Assembly: GCF_000972845.2 (NCBI RefSeq)
Contig: NC_040015.1
Coordinates: 3,980,890 to 4,044,889 of the forward strand
Length of the DNA: 64,000 nucleotides
From: Larimichthys crocea
Lineage: Eukaryota; Chordata; Actinopteri; Sciaenidae
Direction of reading: 5' to 3'
Shown in pieces: positions 46,936-59,740 of the stretch; position 1 is the stretch's first letter, and every line of letters starts with the position of its first letter. The position numbers were made by a program, and so were the translations under genes. A model generated the notes under the pieces. It was given only the letters and a program-made list of their open reading frames with translations. It was not told where the DNA came from and ran no database searches.

Positions 46936-47470
46936 TGAATGGACATAATTTCACTCTGTAGAGATTAAAACGTTTGTGATAGTCACGTGGTAGGTTCAAG
47001 TAATGTCTCCCTCAAAAGCTCCTATATATCCATATTATATCACCTGTATAATATGAAGAATTAAATGACTATGACTCAGCAGGATTCAGAACAACTTGGA
47101 TGTGTTTATCTTTCGTGGGTTTGACTACAGAGACCACATCAGTTCAGTTCTCAGTTCTTTATAGTGTCAAAGAATGAACTGTTGGTTTATAAAGTAATGA
47201 CAAAAAACCTTAGATCTGCTCCAACTCATATCTTAATATCCGGCACTGTAGTCATTCTGTTTAATCTGTTTTATTCTATTCTTTTTTTTAAATTTCACTT
47301 TCAACAAATCTTATACGTGTCGTCTTAATGATTCTGTGTTTCATGTAGAGATCTAAATTTGATCTGAACTTGTTGTTGATTTTCTTCAATGAAGAATTGA
47401 CATCCTGTGCAAATAACAAAACCTTAAAGACTAATTATCTTCAGAAGCTCTAATTTATGTTCGTTTGTCC

Positions 47471-47658
47471 TCACGCTGATGTGAACAAAATGATTCTAAC
47501 TGCATTTTTGTGCGCTGAATAGTAAGAGCTCGGCCAGAGAAGTTCAGCTTTCTCGGGGTGAACACAGAGGTCGCTGCGGTTCTCCAGGACGAGGTGAACG
47601 CAGTGCACGTCATGTGGTTTACGCTCGTCTGGTCTGACAGCTTCTCTGAGAACTTCAA
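47471..47658. other. GC-rich island open in several frames
   Basis: About 150 bp (47510-47655) are GC-rich in an AT-rich intron and open in at least three frames. The minus strand reads VLREAVRPDERKPHDVHCVH in one frame and SEKLSDQTSVNHMTCTAF in another; the plus strand reads RPEKFSFLGVNTEVAAVLQD in a third. No flanking splice pair fits the phase of the host gene, so an exon is not established. It could be an old transposon coding fragment. Confidence 0.3.
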
Positions 47659-48239
47659 ATAGACTCAGCCATCAATTGCTAAGACTATTGCATGCATTAG
47701 CAGACGATAGCTGCAACGCAAGAGTGACTGTGTGCAGTTCAGAGCCCCTCTTCCGTGACCTCATCACCCTTTTCAGATGTCTAAGCCTTTCTGAAAATCC
47801 CCACATCCCAGACTGCAGCGCCTGAGATTCAGTCTAAATGTGGTTCATGGGAGCAGAAGAACTGGTTACTCCTTCTCTTCTTTGGAAAGTGATCATTTCC
47901 TTCCTTGGCTTGTTTGGAAAATATACAGACTAATTGCTGGATCACTGACGATGGTGAAGGAAGTCAGTTTTTGTGTTGAGCGACAAGCAGAGAGAGGACA
48001 AACATCTCCTTTCAATCTGGTTTTGTTGCTGCAATGAAACGGTGATATTACATAATGGGAGCAGCGAGCGCGCTAGGAGCGTCCTCAGCCAATGGCGTCG
48101 ACCGTTTGCCTCCAGTTCCCAGGGGGAGGGAGGTGAGGTGGGGGTTGCTAAGTAACAAGCCTTGTTGACCTGGCCCCTCGTGGCAATGTTTTCTTCCTGT
48201 TTGACAGAGTCTGAGCTCCCTGAGCTCCTCCATTCAGAG

Positions 48240-48540
48240 CTGCCAACAGCACATGATGGAGAGGGAGACAAAGACTGAACGGGGAGGAGGAGGAGGAGGA
48301 GGGAGATGAAGGGATGGGAAGGAATGTGGCGAAGGAGAGGAAAAATAAGAGAATGACGGGAAACAGAGGACAGCAGCAGAGCGAAGCATTAACGGGAAGA
48401 GAGGAGAGAGAGAAAGCGGGACTTGAGGGACTGAAGCATAAAGTGAAATGATGAGGAAAGAGGAAAGAAAAGTGGGAGATTTAAAAAAGGAGAGCAGGAG
48501 GGAGGATGTAGGAGTAACATGGGAGAAGGAGAAGAATAGT
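48240..48540. repeat. Purine-rich low-complexity tract
   Basis: Plus strand is strongly A/G-biased with (GGA)n near 48284-48302. No gene. Confidence 0.7.
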
Positions 48541-49120
48541 GAAAGCAGAGGAGTCGCTGTTTTTTTCTCCCCACTGCTGTCAAATCACATTTGAAAGTTT
48601 TTCTTTATTTCCTGCATCATTTAATGACACACTACAGTTTTCTGTGTTCTGAAGTGAAGAAGCCGACATCACTGCGATGGTAAAAACACTGTACGGAGCC
48701 CATCACACAGCGATGTTTCGCTACAGATGCGGCTGCTCCAAAAACACCTCGGCGAAACACAACGGCGGGCAAAAAAATAGCTGGCACGCCTGTGGAGCGA
48801 GGCTCCGTGTGCAACCAGGTAATCAATTACGATTAATGGGAAAAAAATGGATTCGAGCAGACGTCAAACTCCTATGGTGTGCTGCTGGAATGAGGGCGGG
48901 AAAAAAGCCTCAAAAACGGCTTTGGCTTCAACACATGCAGGAAAAAAACTGTTGGCAGAAGACCACCGTCCCTTCCGTTAATATCAACCTCTCCCCGACA
49001 TTCATCCCACCTTTCCCCATGACATTTACACCATCAAAACAGGGAGGAAGTCGTAAAGCCCGCCTATTGCTCGATTTGATTTGTCTGTAGCAGTGAAAAG
49101 TTAGGAATGTTTTAAAGTCC

Positions 49121-49652
49121 ATGTAAAAGCAATTCTGAGATTTCTTTCAAAATGCACTGAATGTGTTGGAAAATAGTTGCTAAAAACATGACTTTTTGAC
49201 TTTGAACCATACATTACTGAAATGTGGAGTTAGAGGTTCAAACAGTTTTTCACCAGTTTTCAGTCCAGGATTTTGTGGGCGGTCCTTAAAGGGTGGCTCG
49301 ATGACACGCTGAGGCCACCCTGAGCATACCCCTGCACCCCTAGCAGAGAGACAGAGATAAATTTATCTTGCTCAGTGTTTCAAAGTTAGTCATGTCATTT
49401 TCTGAACTCATCTGACACGTTTCAGTCGCTTCAAAATGGCTGAGTGACAGCTCCCACGAGTGGGCGTGGCTTCAGCACATTCAGTGGACACGCCCCCACA
49501 GTTCTGGAGCTGAGAATTCATTTTTACCTGTTCTTGACACATAAATGTGTTAATATTTGTAATCATTCAAATTTGGCTGGGTGGATAATAACACTTTCTT
49601 CTTTGGTCTGACAAACTTGGAACACATTAATTCTTACTTTACACAGACTTTA
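49121..49652 (+). repeat. Repeat family B, copy 2
   Basis: Matches 12285-12995 in two blocks, sharing 'cagtttttcaccagttttca' and 'ttcaaatttggctgggtgg'. The central section is shorter than in copy 1. Confidence 0.8.
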
Positions 49653-52057
49653 ACTTTCATGTGTCTAAAAACAGGTCACAAGGTCATATATCATATCAGA
49701 TATAGATCATTAATCCATAGGTTTTATGTTTATGTTATGGCTGTCAGTTTAAATCAGTTGTTTCAGTCAGTTTGATGTCAGATGGCTCTGAAAACTAAAA
49801 TACCTATGAGCCATGAGTTGCTGAATAATGTTTTAGCAGGTTTCTACAAAGTGATATTTGACTTCAGCTCACCAGCTCAACAGAATTTTAAACTCCTTAA
49901 TTGGATATTCTTACTGAAAGGCATCTTGGGAGTCGTAGTTGATTTCTTCCCTTCAGTTCTAATGTGCTGTATCTCCAAGAACCAGATATTTTCTAACAGT
50001 TGTCATGATGATTCAACCAGCAGAGTTTCACGTCAGTCTGCCAGTCAGAGAGAAGTGAGTGGTGTGAAGCAGGAAGAGGAGGACAGAAATGTGTGAAATG
50101 AGATATGGAAAAAGACGACCAAATTTAAGACTTTGAAGACGACGTGAGGCTACCTGTGATCCAGTATGGGTCCAATTTGAAATTAAATTAAGAAGCAAAG
50201 TTGGACAAACTGGCCTATTTCTGCCTGAAGATGACTGCTGAAAGCTGTGAAGCTATAAATGGGCAGAATGAGGACATCCGGAAATTAACTGTTCAAAGAC
50301 ATGAAGTCTAACTGGGTTTGTGAAGCAGATAGGAAACACTCTGTACCACTAACCTTGTTCTTTGTGGATTCATCTAAGAGCCGGCGACGGGCCAACACAA
50401 GCCCACCACTGCAGGGTGGTTGAAAAAAAAAGAAGTGTTTTAAAGATGATTTTTATGTTCAAGTTTAAGGCCGTATTTATTTTAAGAGCCTGTCAGAGGG
50501 TTTTAGGAGCAGTGAACGCCCTGAAGGGAGAAAGAGTGAGCGAGAGAGGGAGGGAGGAGTAATAATAGAAGGACAAACAAAGACAGAGCATGGTTCACCT
50601 CTCACACGGCCTGAGTGGAGATTTATTTATCCCCGTCCACTCTGCAGGAGATCTCGGCAATCAGCAATCAGCTTTTTAATGGCCGCGCAGCAGAGACTGA
50701 CGGGGGAATTACAGCCTGTCTCCAGGTGCAGTCACAGCTTCATTACAGGCAGACGCAAAGCCTCTGGGTTTGTGTGCTTACAGCTTTTACAATAGTTCAA
50801 AGATACGTCTGGAAATGTTCGGTTTTTCTGTTTTGGTCAACAAACACTGAGCGCATCGACTAACAAGTACTGTGTGCTTATATACAGCTTCTGTTCCTGC
50901 AGCGTTCACCTAATTAAATGGAAGACTAACCAGAATACCAATATCATATCTGTATAATGTCACAGTGGTTCAAGAACGAGGGTAACCACATCAATTTATT
51001 GACATTTGTATCAGATTCGTTCGTTCGTCATTAATGTGAATAAAACAGACACCTGTCCATCATCAGATTTCTACTGGCTGTGGCTGATGCTAAAAATAAT
51101 AAGACATAATAATGACCCTTTCAGACACAGTGTGGTTTGTGCTGCACTCAGCACTGTCGTTGAACTTTGGGGCGCGAGCAACTGAAAATGGAAGAATTCA
51201 GATGTGTCTGAAGAGGCCATAACGCCACATGAATGATCAACCAGCCGCTGCTGCAGACGTGTAGCATCTTCTGACAGCCGATTCTACTTTCTACAGCTGA
51301 CAAGAAAAATGTTTAAGATATTTGTAAAAGAAACTCAAGTCTTTTTAATACCTCCTAAGGCCCTTGAATTCAATGCTTTATAAGAATTCAATAAACCACA
51401 CTGTTGCCCGTTCATTACCATGAATGTTTTCAGTCCCACACACACCGTCCTGCTGCCACAAATACTCACTACAGCAACAACTTTGGATTAATCCGCTGCT
51501 GAAAATAGTCCCCAACAAATGTCCTCCTGTTTGAGTCACGTCTGAGAGAAACTACACCGAGCAGCTGTCTGACAGGTTAGAGAAGAATGGAAGCTGAAAC
51601 ACGCGTCACAATCGATGATGTTTCAATCGATTTACGACCATTGAGCTGCCAACACTAAGTGAGCAGACAGGTGCACTCCACCAGTCTCCATTATTGGCCA
51701 GAGCATTCATTTTACTAGACAGTTTTTTAAACTGTTCACGATCATCTTATTGGATATTAAAGAGAAACATTATTAAACTTATAAAGACCATGGTGTCTTC
51801 ACAGTGTTCTGTGTGTGTGTTTGATCATGTTTCAGTAATAAGCCGCCTTGTTTGCTGCTCCCCACGTAATGTGTTGTTGCTGTTTGTTGGTTTCATTTGT
51901 TGGCACAGACTTCACAGTAAAAACGACTTTATCCACAAACTCCCGAATGAATCCTCATTTGTTGAGTGTAGAAACCTTTTCTTTCTTTGCAACTGCTCGG
52001 AAAACACTTTCTGCTAAGTAACATGTCGTTATCATGACAGTGAGGCTGCTGTAGTGT

Positions 52058-52060
<3 letters not shown>

Positions 52061-52100
<40 letters not shown>
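52061..52100. repeat. (GT)n microsatellite
   Basis: Twenty uninterrupted TG units. Confidence 0.95.
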
Positions 52101-52102
<2 letters not shown>

Positions 52103-52201
52103 TCAGATAAAGCCTCTGTAACAGTGAGTGAATAACTGACTGAGTGTTTTAAAGAGGAAAAAGCAAAGTAGAAACTTATCTGTCCAAGTGATTGACTGGG
52201 T

Positions 52202-52240
52202 GAGTGTGTGTGTGTGTGTGTGTGTTTGTGTGTTTGTGTG
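52202..52240. repeat. (GT)n microsatellite, imperfect
   Basis: About 19 TG units with two TTTG interruptions. It begins about 104 bases from the edge of the exon at 52344. Confidence 0.95.
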
Positions 52241-52343
52241 TCTTCATGCATATGTCTATTAAGTACAGGAGGCCAGACCAGAATCTGAGTGAGTGAGCGA
52301 GCAGGAAGAAGAGCAGATGTGACGAAGACGAACAGCAGCTCAC

Positions 52344-52395
52344 CTGCTCCACGGCGAGCTTCTTGTTGGGCTGTCCGGTGATGAACGGCTGCAAC
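52344..52395 (-). CDS. Third-last exon of the minus-strand gene
   Basis: On the minus strand the acceptor cttgtgttgcag and the donor GAGCAG|GTGAGC bound 52 bp. With one base completing a codon from an unseen upstream exon, it reads LQPFITGQPNKKLAVEQ and ends in phase 0, exactly as the exon at 43242-43401 requires. A second AG six bases further in (gttgcag|CC) is a possible alternative acceptor. The preceding exon is not visible within the window, so the bulk of the gene probably lies to the right. No family is recognised. Confidence 0.7.
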
Positions 52396-55300
52396 CTGCA
52401 ACACAAGCAACCACAGCAACACGTCAGCACAAAGCTAAACTTTAGATTCTGGGTCTGACAGTTTCTCTACGTCTTCATTTATTCCTACAGTTCACTTGCT
52501 TGATGTGTGAAGTAACTAAATTAACTAAATTGTTGGATTAAAACGAGTCGAGTCACGTACTACAAGTTTTAAAGCCAATCAGTAATAATAGTAATTAAAT
52601 CAGAAAGGTAGTTTATTGATTGACCAAGCCTGAGTCTATTTGTCTGAGACCAAGATGAGGCCGAGACCTTCATAAAGAGATTTCACGACCAAGACTGGTA
52701 TGGGGTAACACAACACACACTAAAACCAAACAGCCGGTTCATGAAGACTCTTTTCAAACATCCAACATCTCGTTCATTTGTGGCTGGAAGTCAGCTCGGC
52801 TTAGGCGACAATGAAAACATGGTTTTAATGAGATCCAGGTAATATCAGGTCCAGAAGAACCACTATCAGTACAGATGTGCTGTCATGTGTCATGATTTAT
52901 GCAGACATTAACAGTAACATTAAGCAGCTTGCTATTTTTGCCATTCTTACAATCGCTTTTATTTTAATATCCTCATTGTGCTTTAACATCAGTGATGGTT
53001 TCATACATGCACACTGCAGCAGCACATAAAAGCAGAACCAAACACAGAAATAACAGTCACAGGAAATCCCTCCCTGTTTTAAATAACAGCGAGGTTTCGT
53101 GACCTTAAGTCCAAAAATGAAGACCATCATTCACGGTGAAGTACAGTTAGAAATGCCAGTGAGTCTGCAGCAGAATTAAATGTGCAGATTTTATGAACCT
53201 CCCAGAGACTGAAAGTGGAGATATTCATTTCCCGACATTATTTTTCCAGACATTAGAAGACAATAAAATCTTTCACTCTGTGGACTGTTTGGATTAGGTT
53301 TCATTATTCACCTCAGCAGCGAGGACACCGAGTCCATTCCTGCTCAGCCTCGTTTCTCATTTACGGTTTCTCATCCTTCATTTCCATTTCCTTGTTTTTG
53401 AGTTTGTTGCCTGAAGCCGGCGACGCAGTACAAGACTTACAAGACCTGACAGTGAAATACAGCCTCATAATCTTAATGAAATTCTCTGATGAAAGCCTCT
53501 TGTGTCAACAATAAAATCCTGTAATAATGAATGTGATTACATGAATCTTAATGTCATGGAAAGCATAAGCAGTGTTTGAAAAGAAGAGCCTGGATGACAG
53601 GAGGTTTTTAGGCTAGTGCTGTTATTGATATTATCGATACTGTTATCTGTAACTGCATATTTATACTGCATATTCAATAAGATCGTGTTGGCTGATGTGC
53701 CTGGCTGATATATTGCTCGATTTATCTTAAACAAGGATACACGTTGGAATATTTATGAGTTTTAGGGACAGAACAAAAAAAAAAAAAGATCAGGTATTAA
53801 CCCTCATGGTTTTTCTGGTTTTAGTTGTTCTTCTAAAAGCTGAACCTGGATCAGGGACCAGTAGAGTCCATCAGAATTGTTTGCTGCATGGTCAAGTAGT
53901 TTCCCACCAACACCTTTCTGAAGTCAGAACTGGACAGGATGTCAAAAACTGACAAAACAGTCAAGTCCAACGCTAACATGCTGATGTTGAGCAGGTGTAA
54001 TGCTGCAATCCACTGCAAGCTGGGAGTCCATCTAAAAGTGCTCAGTGTATCTTCTCAGGGAAACATGGACGCCCGCAGCAAACTGATGTCAGCACAGCAG
54101 CATTGACTGAGCGGCGAAGGCGAGTTCACAAACACGTTACTCCAACACAGATCAACTGAGTGGCAGCACGTTTGACGTCACAGACATCTCGTCAAAGTTT
54201 AATCTGGGTCTCAGTGTGTGTGTGGTCAGTGCAGCACAGATCTGAACATATTCACAAACTTAGCTCAGCGTGTCAGCATAAAGCAGAATTCTGACCTCAT
54301 GGTGGCGTTCGATGAAAAGAGAATGAGTTCAAAGTGTTTCCGATTCATCTTCTGGCCATCAGTGACATCTGAACTGACAGACTTTGAGATATTTCGGTCT
54401 GGACCAAAGCAGTGGACTGACCCACTCTGAATCCCTCGAGTGGCGCCGTTAGCGTGGCTAAAAAAAGCCAAAAGATCCAGAAGTCTGCAATCGTTACAGA
54501 CTTCCTTCAAACAGAAAATCACAGCAGCTTTGGGGGATGAAAAGTCAAACAATCCATAATAATTCTTGTAATATTAGTCGTCGGTTATTGCTGACTCTTG
54601 CCGTCTGCACGGAGAGCAGCTGGATGTTATTAACCGTCTGCGAGGGCTTCTCCAAACCTGTATTACAATGTTTAGTGTATTCATTACACTCTTTATTACA
54701 GGATTTACTGTTGACACAGTGTAGGTTGAGGATTTCATTTAGATTACCACGGCCAGTCTTTGAGTCTGTCTTGGCTTCAGGCGTCCGTTCAGATTACAGA
54801 ACAAAACAAAAAAAGGTGTGAATGTGAAATGAGCCCAGACTGTGACTGACAGACAGACTGACTGACTGTCTGTGAGCACAGCCTCTTCCTAGACAGTCAG
54901 AGATAATCAGTGATGAACCAAGCACCGGCAGCAATTCCTAAGCTGCCGTCCCACCGGCTGGAATTAGCATCATTCCCGGAGGCTCCCCACCCCCTTCCCA
55001 TGCCCACCCAGCCCCGGCGCTGAGCCCTCCCTGGAGACTTACAGTAAGTGCTCAACTCTCGCTGATAAGAGAGAGAGCACGAGTGAGCTTTTAATTAATC
55101 TATTTTAACCAGGGGAAGGCGGGGGGGCAGCAAATGTGGCATCTTTACACCCACCCCCCACCCCAACACTACCCAACCTCCTTTCTCGAAGCTCATTAGA
55201 AAATCCCAACCAGGCCGGCGAAACGCTCCCCCGCTGAGAGAACTATTCAGGGCCACCGTACATGTGCTAGACTATATCGCTCCCCTGGGCGCTGACCCGA

Positions 55301-55984
55301 ACACTGGGGGAGGCAGGAAAGGATGGCGGGCATAGAAAGGGAGGATGAGAGGAAGGGATGAAGGCAGAGAGGTGGGGAAAGGGTGAAGAAGAGGAGGAGG
55401 AGGGCACAAAAGAAGAAGAGAGAAGGGTAATGAGATGGAGTGGTGGCACCGAGAGGAGAAATGTGGCACCGGGAAAAGATTGGCGGAGGGTACAAGACAG
55501 CAGAGGAGGAGGAAAGGAGGAAGGTTACGAGGAGAAAAGGGAAGAGATAGGAACAGGAAATGACACAGAGGTGTGGAAGGAATTTGTTTTAGAGGATTAA
55601 ATCCAAAATCCAAATGATTGTTGACCTGTGCCTGAGGTTGATGCTTTGCTGTGTGAAGCTGTCTGTACAACACAAGCCTGGTCAGTGTGTAACATGGAGT
55701 TTTATCTGGTTTTTTTCATGAATAGATTGTTAATGTTGCCAAGAGGACAAATGGGCTGTGGGTTCAGACAAATCATTGTTAAATGGGTGTTCAGCCTCAC
55801 AAAGAGCTACTTCATTAACTGGAACAGAATCCATTTATGGTCATCAGCATCACCAGCGGTCAATAAAGAGGAGGAGGTCGGAGGTCAGGACTACAGGGAA
55901 CATCAGTGAGCCTGCGCTGATCACTACAGAGAAAAATGAGGATTAAAAGAGGGAGATAAGAAGCTGTGGAGTGGCTCTGCAGGA
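52396..55984. other. No exon supported; upstream intron or intergenic sequence
   Basis: Mostly AT-rich. Block 54900-55110 is repeat-free and GC-rich, and 55300-55600 is purine-rich. A short exon-like segment ending at 53318 (gctgag|GTGAAT) is too weak to call. A fragment near 53965-54000 resembles inverted repeat E. Confidence 0.4.
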
Positions 55985-56268
55985 TGGACCGTCCACCTCT
56001 TCGTTCCAGACTGCCGTGAACTTTGGTACTGATGCTTTCCAGAGGATGAAGCCGACTGACTTGTTGATTGCTTTGCCACAGAATTTGCTTCACCCATTCA
56101 TCAACTTCAGGATAAATTGTCTTTACGTTGATGAAACATCAATATCATCTAATCAGCAAATGGGAACTATATAAACTATGATGGTGAACATTATACCTGC
56201 AAAATATCATGATCATGCTACAGCAGTGTTATTGTGAGCATGTTAGCTCAAAGCAGAGCTGTGCTTTA
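55985..56268 (+). repeat. Repeat family E, copy 2
   Basis: Contains 'aactttggtactgatgcttt', 'ccagaggatgaagccgactg', 'gatggtgaacattatacctg' and 'attgtgagcatgttagctca', in the order I know from a very common teleost repeat. Confidence 0.65.
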
Positions 56269-56269
56269 A

Positions 56270-56570
56270 AGAGGAACCACATGACACTGAAGAAGCATAT
56301 CCCGTAGATTTAAAAAAATAAAATACCCCGTGCAAACTGCAGGTCCTAAAAACAGACAAAAGCGAAACCAATGAAGTACGTAGCATATTTACACATGTAG
56401 AAGCATGTTCAGAAGAACATACTCCGGGAAAATGACCAAATCTGAGCAAGTAAACAAAGTGGCAGGCTAAACAGAAACGCTCCCTGTGGATCTGACGGAG
56501 CAAAACCGCGACGTGTACGCGACGTGCCTCAGACGTGTGTGGTGGGGTTTAGGAGTTAATGTGTGATTTT
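56270..56570 (+). repeat. Repeat family C, copy 3
   Basis: Shares 'gtacgtagcatatttacaca' and 'ctgagcaagtaaacaaagt' with the other two copies, and is the longest. Confidence 0.7.
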
Positions 56571-57673
56571 GGTGTTTTAACATGTTCACTTGAACTCACC
56601 AGAATCACACAATAACAAATCACCCCATCAGTCATTTAGACACAAAAACATGGAAAAGAAAATCCAAGTTTTCCTTTGAGCACGGCCTCACCAGCACAAC
56701 TGTAGACTCTGTCTGCAGTTAGTTCTGGGTTTATTTGCCACAGTGGAACTGTTCATCTCCAGGGTTAACGTGACCTCAAACCCGCAGTTTTGATGGACGA
56801 CGTTTGTCATCCAAAAGTTTTAATATCGAGCTGCGACTTTCCCACCTCGTATTTTCTTTGTCTCGTTAAATACTCGTGCTTTTCCATGAACAGTGTCCTG
56901 GTTATTCTGGATATTTCACAGTGATCCTGCCGTGGACAGATTACTGAGGGTGAGTTATTTTGAGATGGATTAAGGAAACATTAAAAAACTGAGTGGACTT
57001 TTAAAATCTGCGATCACACATAAGCTGTGTGAGCCAAAACTGAGAGTGATCGTCCTCTTGCAGTATTACAAATATTTAATTTCTAATTCTTACTGAGAGT
57101 CTTTTCCACAGAGATTCTTTCATGAAACCAGCTGCAGCTGCAGCTCCACACTCGCTCACACACGCGGACATATCCTCTCTCATTATCATATTTACATGAT
57201 TTGCTGCATTAGAATCATCTTCATATGCGCCCTCATCATTTCATAATGGTTGTGCAGTGTGTTGTGTCTCTTCCGTTTACATTATCAGCTGTGTTTGTGT
57301 GTCGTCTGGACATTTTGCTATTGTTTTGCTCGTTAGCGTCGAGGTGAGACCTTCCTGCGAGCCTCTTGTTGCGTGCTGGTGATTGCGTTTGTTTTTGTCT
57401 CTTTAAATCACCTATTTCCAATCACGGCTTCTGTGTTTCAGCTCTGCATGGATACACAGGGACAAACCAACGTGAGGGAATAATTTCATTATTCATGCAA
57501 TAATCCAATCAATAACATAACGGAGAAGGAAGGATGAGGAGAGGAGGAATAATCTGCAAACTGGGGGTAGAATGAAATTAATTCTGCGATGAGCACGGAT
57601 GTAAATAAATGATGATAATAATCTGAGCTTCCAACTCGATTTTCCAGCTGGGGACCGGGTCCTTGGAGGCACG
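56571..57673. other. No gene seen
   Basis: No supported exon and no repeat that I can assign. Confidence 0.45.
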
Positions 57674-57732
57674 CACACACACAGAAACACACACAGAAAC
57701 ACACACAGAAACACACACAGAAACACACACAG
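57674..57732. repeat. 12-bp minisatellite (acacacacagaa)n
   Basis: Nearly five tandem copies of a 12-bp unit derived from AC repeats. Confidence 0.93.
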
Positions 57733-57874
57733 CCTCCTTCAGCTCTTCAGCACAATTAAATCAGGCATAATCACAAACCCCCCCGCAACACACACGCAAC
57801 TATGGTGCCCACTCATACTTTCCCAGACACTGAAATACACACAAGCTTGTATACAAACTCACAATAGAGACTCA

Positions 57875-57875
<1 letters not shown>

Positions 57876-57906
<31 letters not shown>
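57876..57906. repeat. (AC)n microsatellite
   Basis: About 15 AC units. Confidence 0.95.
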
Positions 57907-57907
<1 letters not shown>

Positions 57908-58047
57908 TTGTGAGAGAGTTGTGTCCATTCAGGCTGCATTGCATTGTGGGCCGGTGTGCAGCTTGGCAGGAGGAGACGCAGATTCAGCCAAAAGAACCAA
58001 TTGTGTTTTCTTCTGCGGTGGACGAAGCATCCAGAACTGACCCCATT

Positions 58048-58050
<3 letters not shown>

Positions 58051-58102
<52 letters not shown>
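58051..58102. repeat. (AC)n microsatellite
   Basis: Twenty-six AC units. Confidence 0.95.
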
Positions 58103-58105
<3 letters not shown>

Positions 58106-58285
58106 CCCTGTACTGCAGATTCAGAGGAGACAGGATTATATAGATGGCCACGTGTGCACAAACACAGGAATTTTATATTGAAGGCTTTTCTTTTGTTAAC
58201 CTCTAACAGCTGAACATGCGAGTGCTGATCCGTCATACCGGCTTCTCTGAACTCGACCCTGTTTAGTCCTCCTGGTACTCTATTC

Positions 58286-58680
58286 TCAAGACTGTTAGCC
58301 AGGCTGCCCGGACTGTGAGCTCAGAACATCAGGGGAGTTTTGGACAACCGGGAAAAAGAAGAGGATGTTTACAGGCCCGGGGCATGGGGAATGCTGACAG
58401 GGAGTGGAACAGGTGTCGTGCCAGAACTGGAGCTGAGCAAGCGAGAAATGTAACCGGGGCTCAGCAGCCTTTATGGACATAAGGACAGAGGAGAAGAGAC
58501 TGAAGAGGACGCTGACGGAGGAAGTTAAGAAGAGAAAAGGAGAGAGTGAGCGAGCAAGAAGCCGCCGGACAAGAGTAAATGTGGGACTGACTTTTAGTGG
58601 TTGGTGAGAGCTTGGTGAAATAAAAGGCTGAAAGACAGACGCCGAGGCTGTTAGCATAGTTGTCGACTGGCTATTTTTTG
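58286..58680 (+). repeat. Repeat family D, right-hand part
   Basis: From 'tcaagactgttagccaggct' to 'tggttggtgagagcttggtg' it follows the right half of the copy at 60657-61235. It then continues into 'gttgtcgactggctattttt', linking the family to the tail piece at 44865. Confidence 0.78.
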
Positions 58681-59322
58681 ATCATAATTTTGGTGTCCAT
58701 ATTTTGGTCAAAATAAACCATTAATTCACTGAGTTAGATGAGAAACAGATTCACACGGAAAGATTGAAAGTTAAACAGGATTACAGATCTGACGAGACAT
58801 TCAATGCCGGCTTTCATTTCTTTGCGGTTTTTGTGCTACAGACACCAAATAAGTATTTCGATACCTGGCCTGAAACAGCAGCTTTCAACCAGTCAAAATC
58901 AAAAACCTTTAAAAAATGAATAAGGAGTCGAAAAAATCACTTTGAAGCACAAAATAAAGACGAAGCTGACAAAACCAGACCATCTCTGACTCATCAGAAA
59001 GTGATGAAATAATAAACAAGCAGAATTTTGAGATCAACACCAGAACATCGCCGTTCTTCATATGTATTAAAGGACACGATGAACAGTTGTGTGAGTTGGA
59101 TGACTGAACTTGGAGTTATATGCAATGGTTTACACGTAAAGCAAAGGAGCTTTGATTCTAACATGAGCAGATAACGGTGTGTTCATGTGAGTCTGAAGTG
59201 AGAAAACGTGTTTTAACTCCCTCACAACATCACGGTAACGTTTCTAGTGAAGGAAGCTCCCTCGTTTTTTTTTTTTTTGGGGGGGGGGGGTCCACCACTT
59301 TCTCTGTGCTTATGCGATGATT

Positions 59323-59324
<2 letters not shown>
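58681..59324. other. No gene seen; T/G homopolymers at 59268-59290
   Basis: A T-run of about 12 is followed at once by a G-run of about 12. No supported exon. Confidence 0.5.

Positions 59325-59382
<58 letters not shown>
59325..59382. repeat. (AC)n microsatellite
   Basis: About 29 AC units, the longest dinucleotide array in the window. Confidence 0.95.
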
Positions 59383-59386
<4 letters not shown>

Positions 59387-59740
59387 GAGGGGTGGGGGTT
59401 GAGGGGGCATATTTAATAACCCACTAACCCATCCGTGGCTGTCTGATGAGAGCTGTGACATTTCTCCAGATGGATGGGATTTCTGGGTCATTTAGCGCCC
59501 GGCTGCGCACTGCGGCACTGGGTTCATCCTTCGCAGATATTTTGGGGGACCGTGACTGGTCTTGTGAACAGAGATTAGCCACTCATTGAGAGGAGGAGGA
59601 GGGGAGTGGGGGTCCTAAAAAGCTGTGGGCTAAACACACATTACACACATTAACGGGAGATAGTGTAACAAAAGAAAGACATGGATGGAGGACAAAATGT
59701 GCTTGAGACAGAAAGAGCAAATCATGAAGTGTTTTATGAA

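Larger units (their letters stand above)
43402..52343 (-). other. Large intron of the minus-strand gene (8.9 kb)
   Basis: It lies between the exons at 52344-52395 and 43242-43401. It holds repeat D pieces (44865-44975, 46741-46935), repeat B copy 2, two (GT)n arrays, a purine tract (48240-48540) and an open-frame island (47471-47658). I found no additional exon with matching phase and splice sites. Confidence 0.55.

Noticed and set aside
48677..49090. Plus-strand ORF of 137 codons with several cysteines
   Set aside because: Only a weak donor-like site at 48819 and no acceptor; composition gives no family.
53291..53318. 28-bp minus-strand micro-exon
   Set aside because: The acceptor and donor are weak, and nothing requires it to complete the gene's reading frame.
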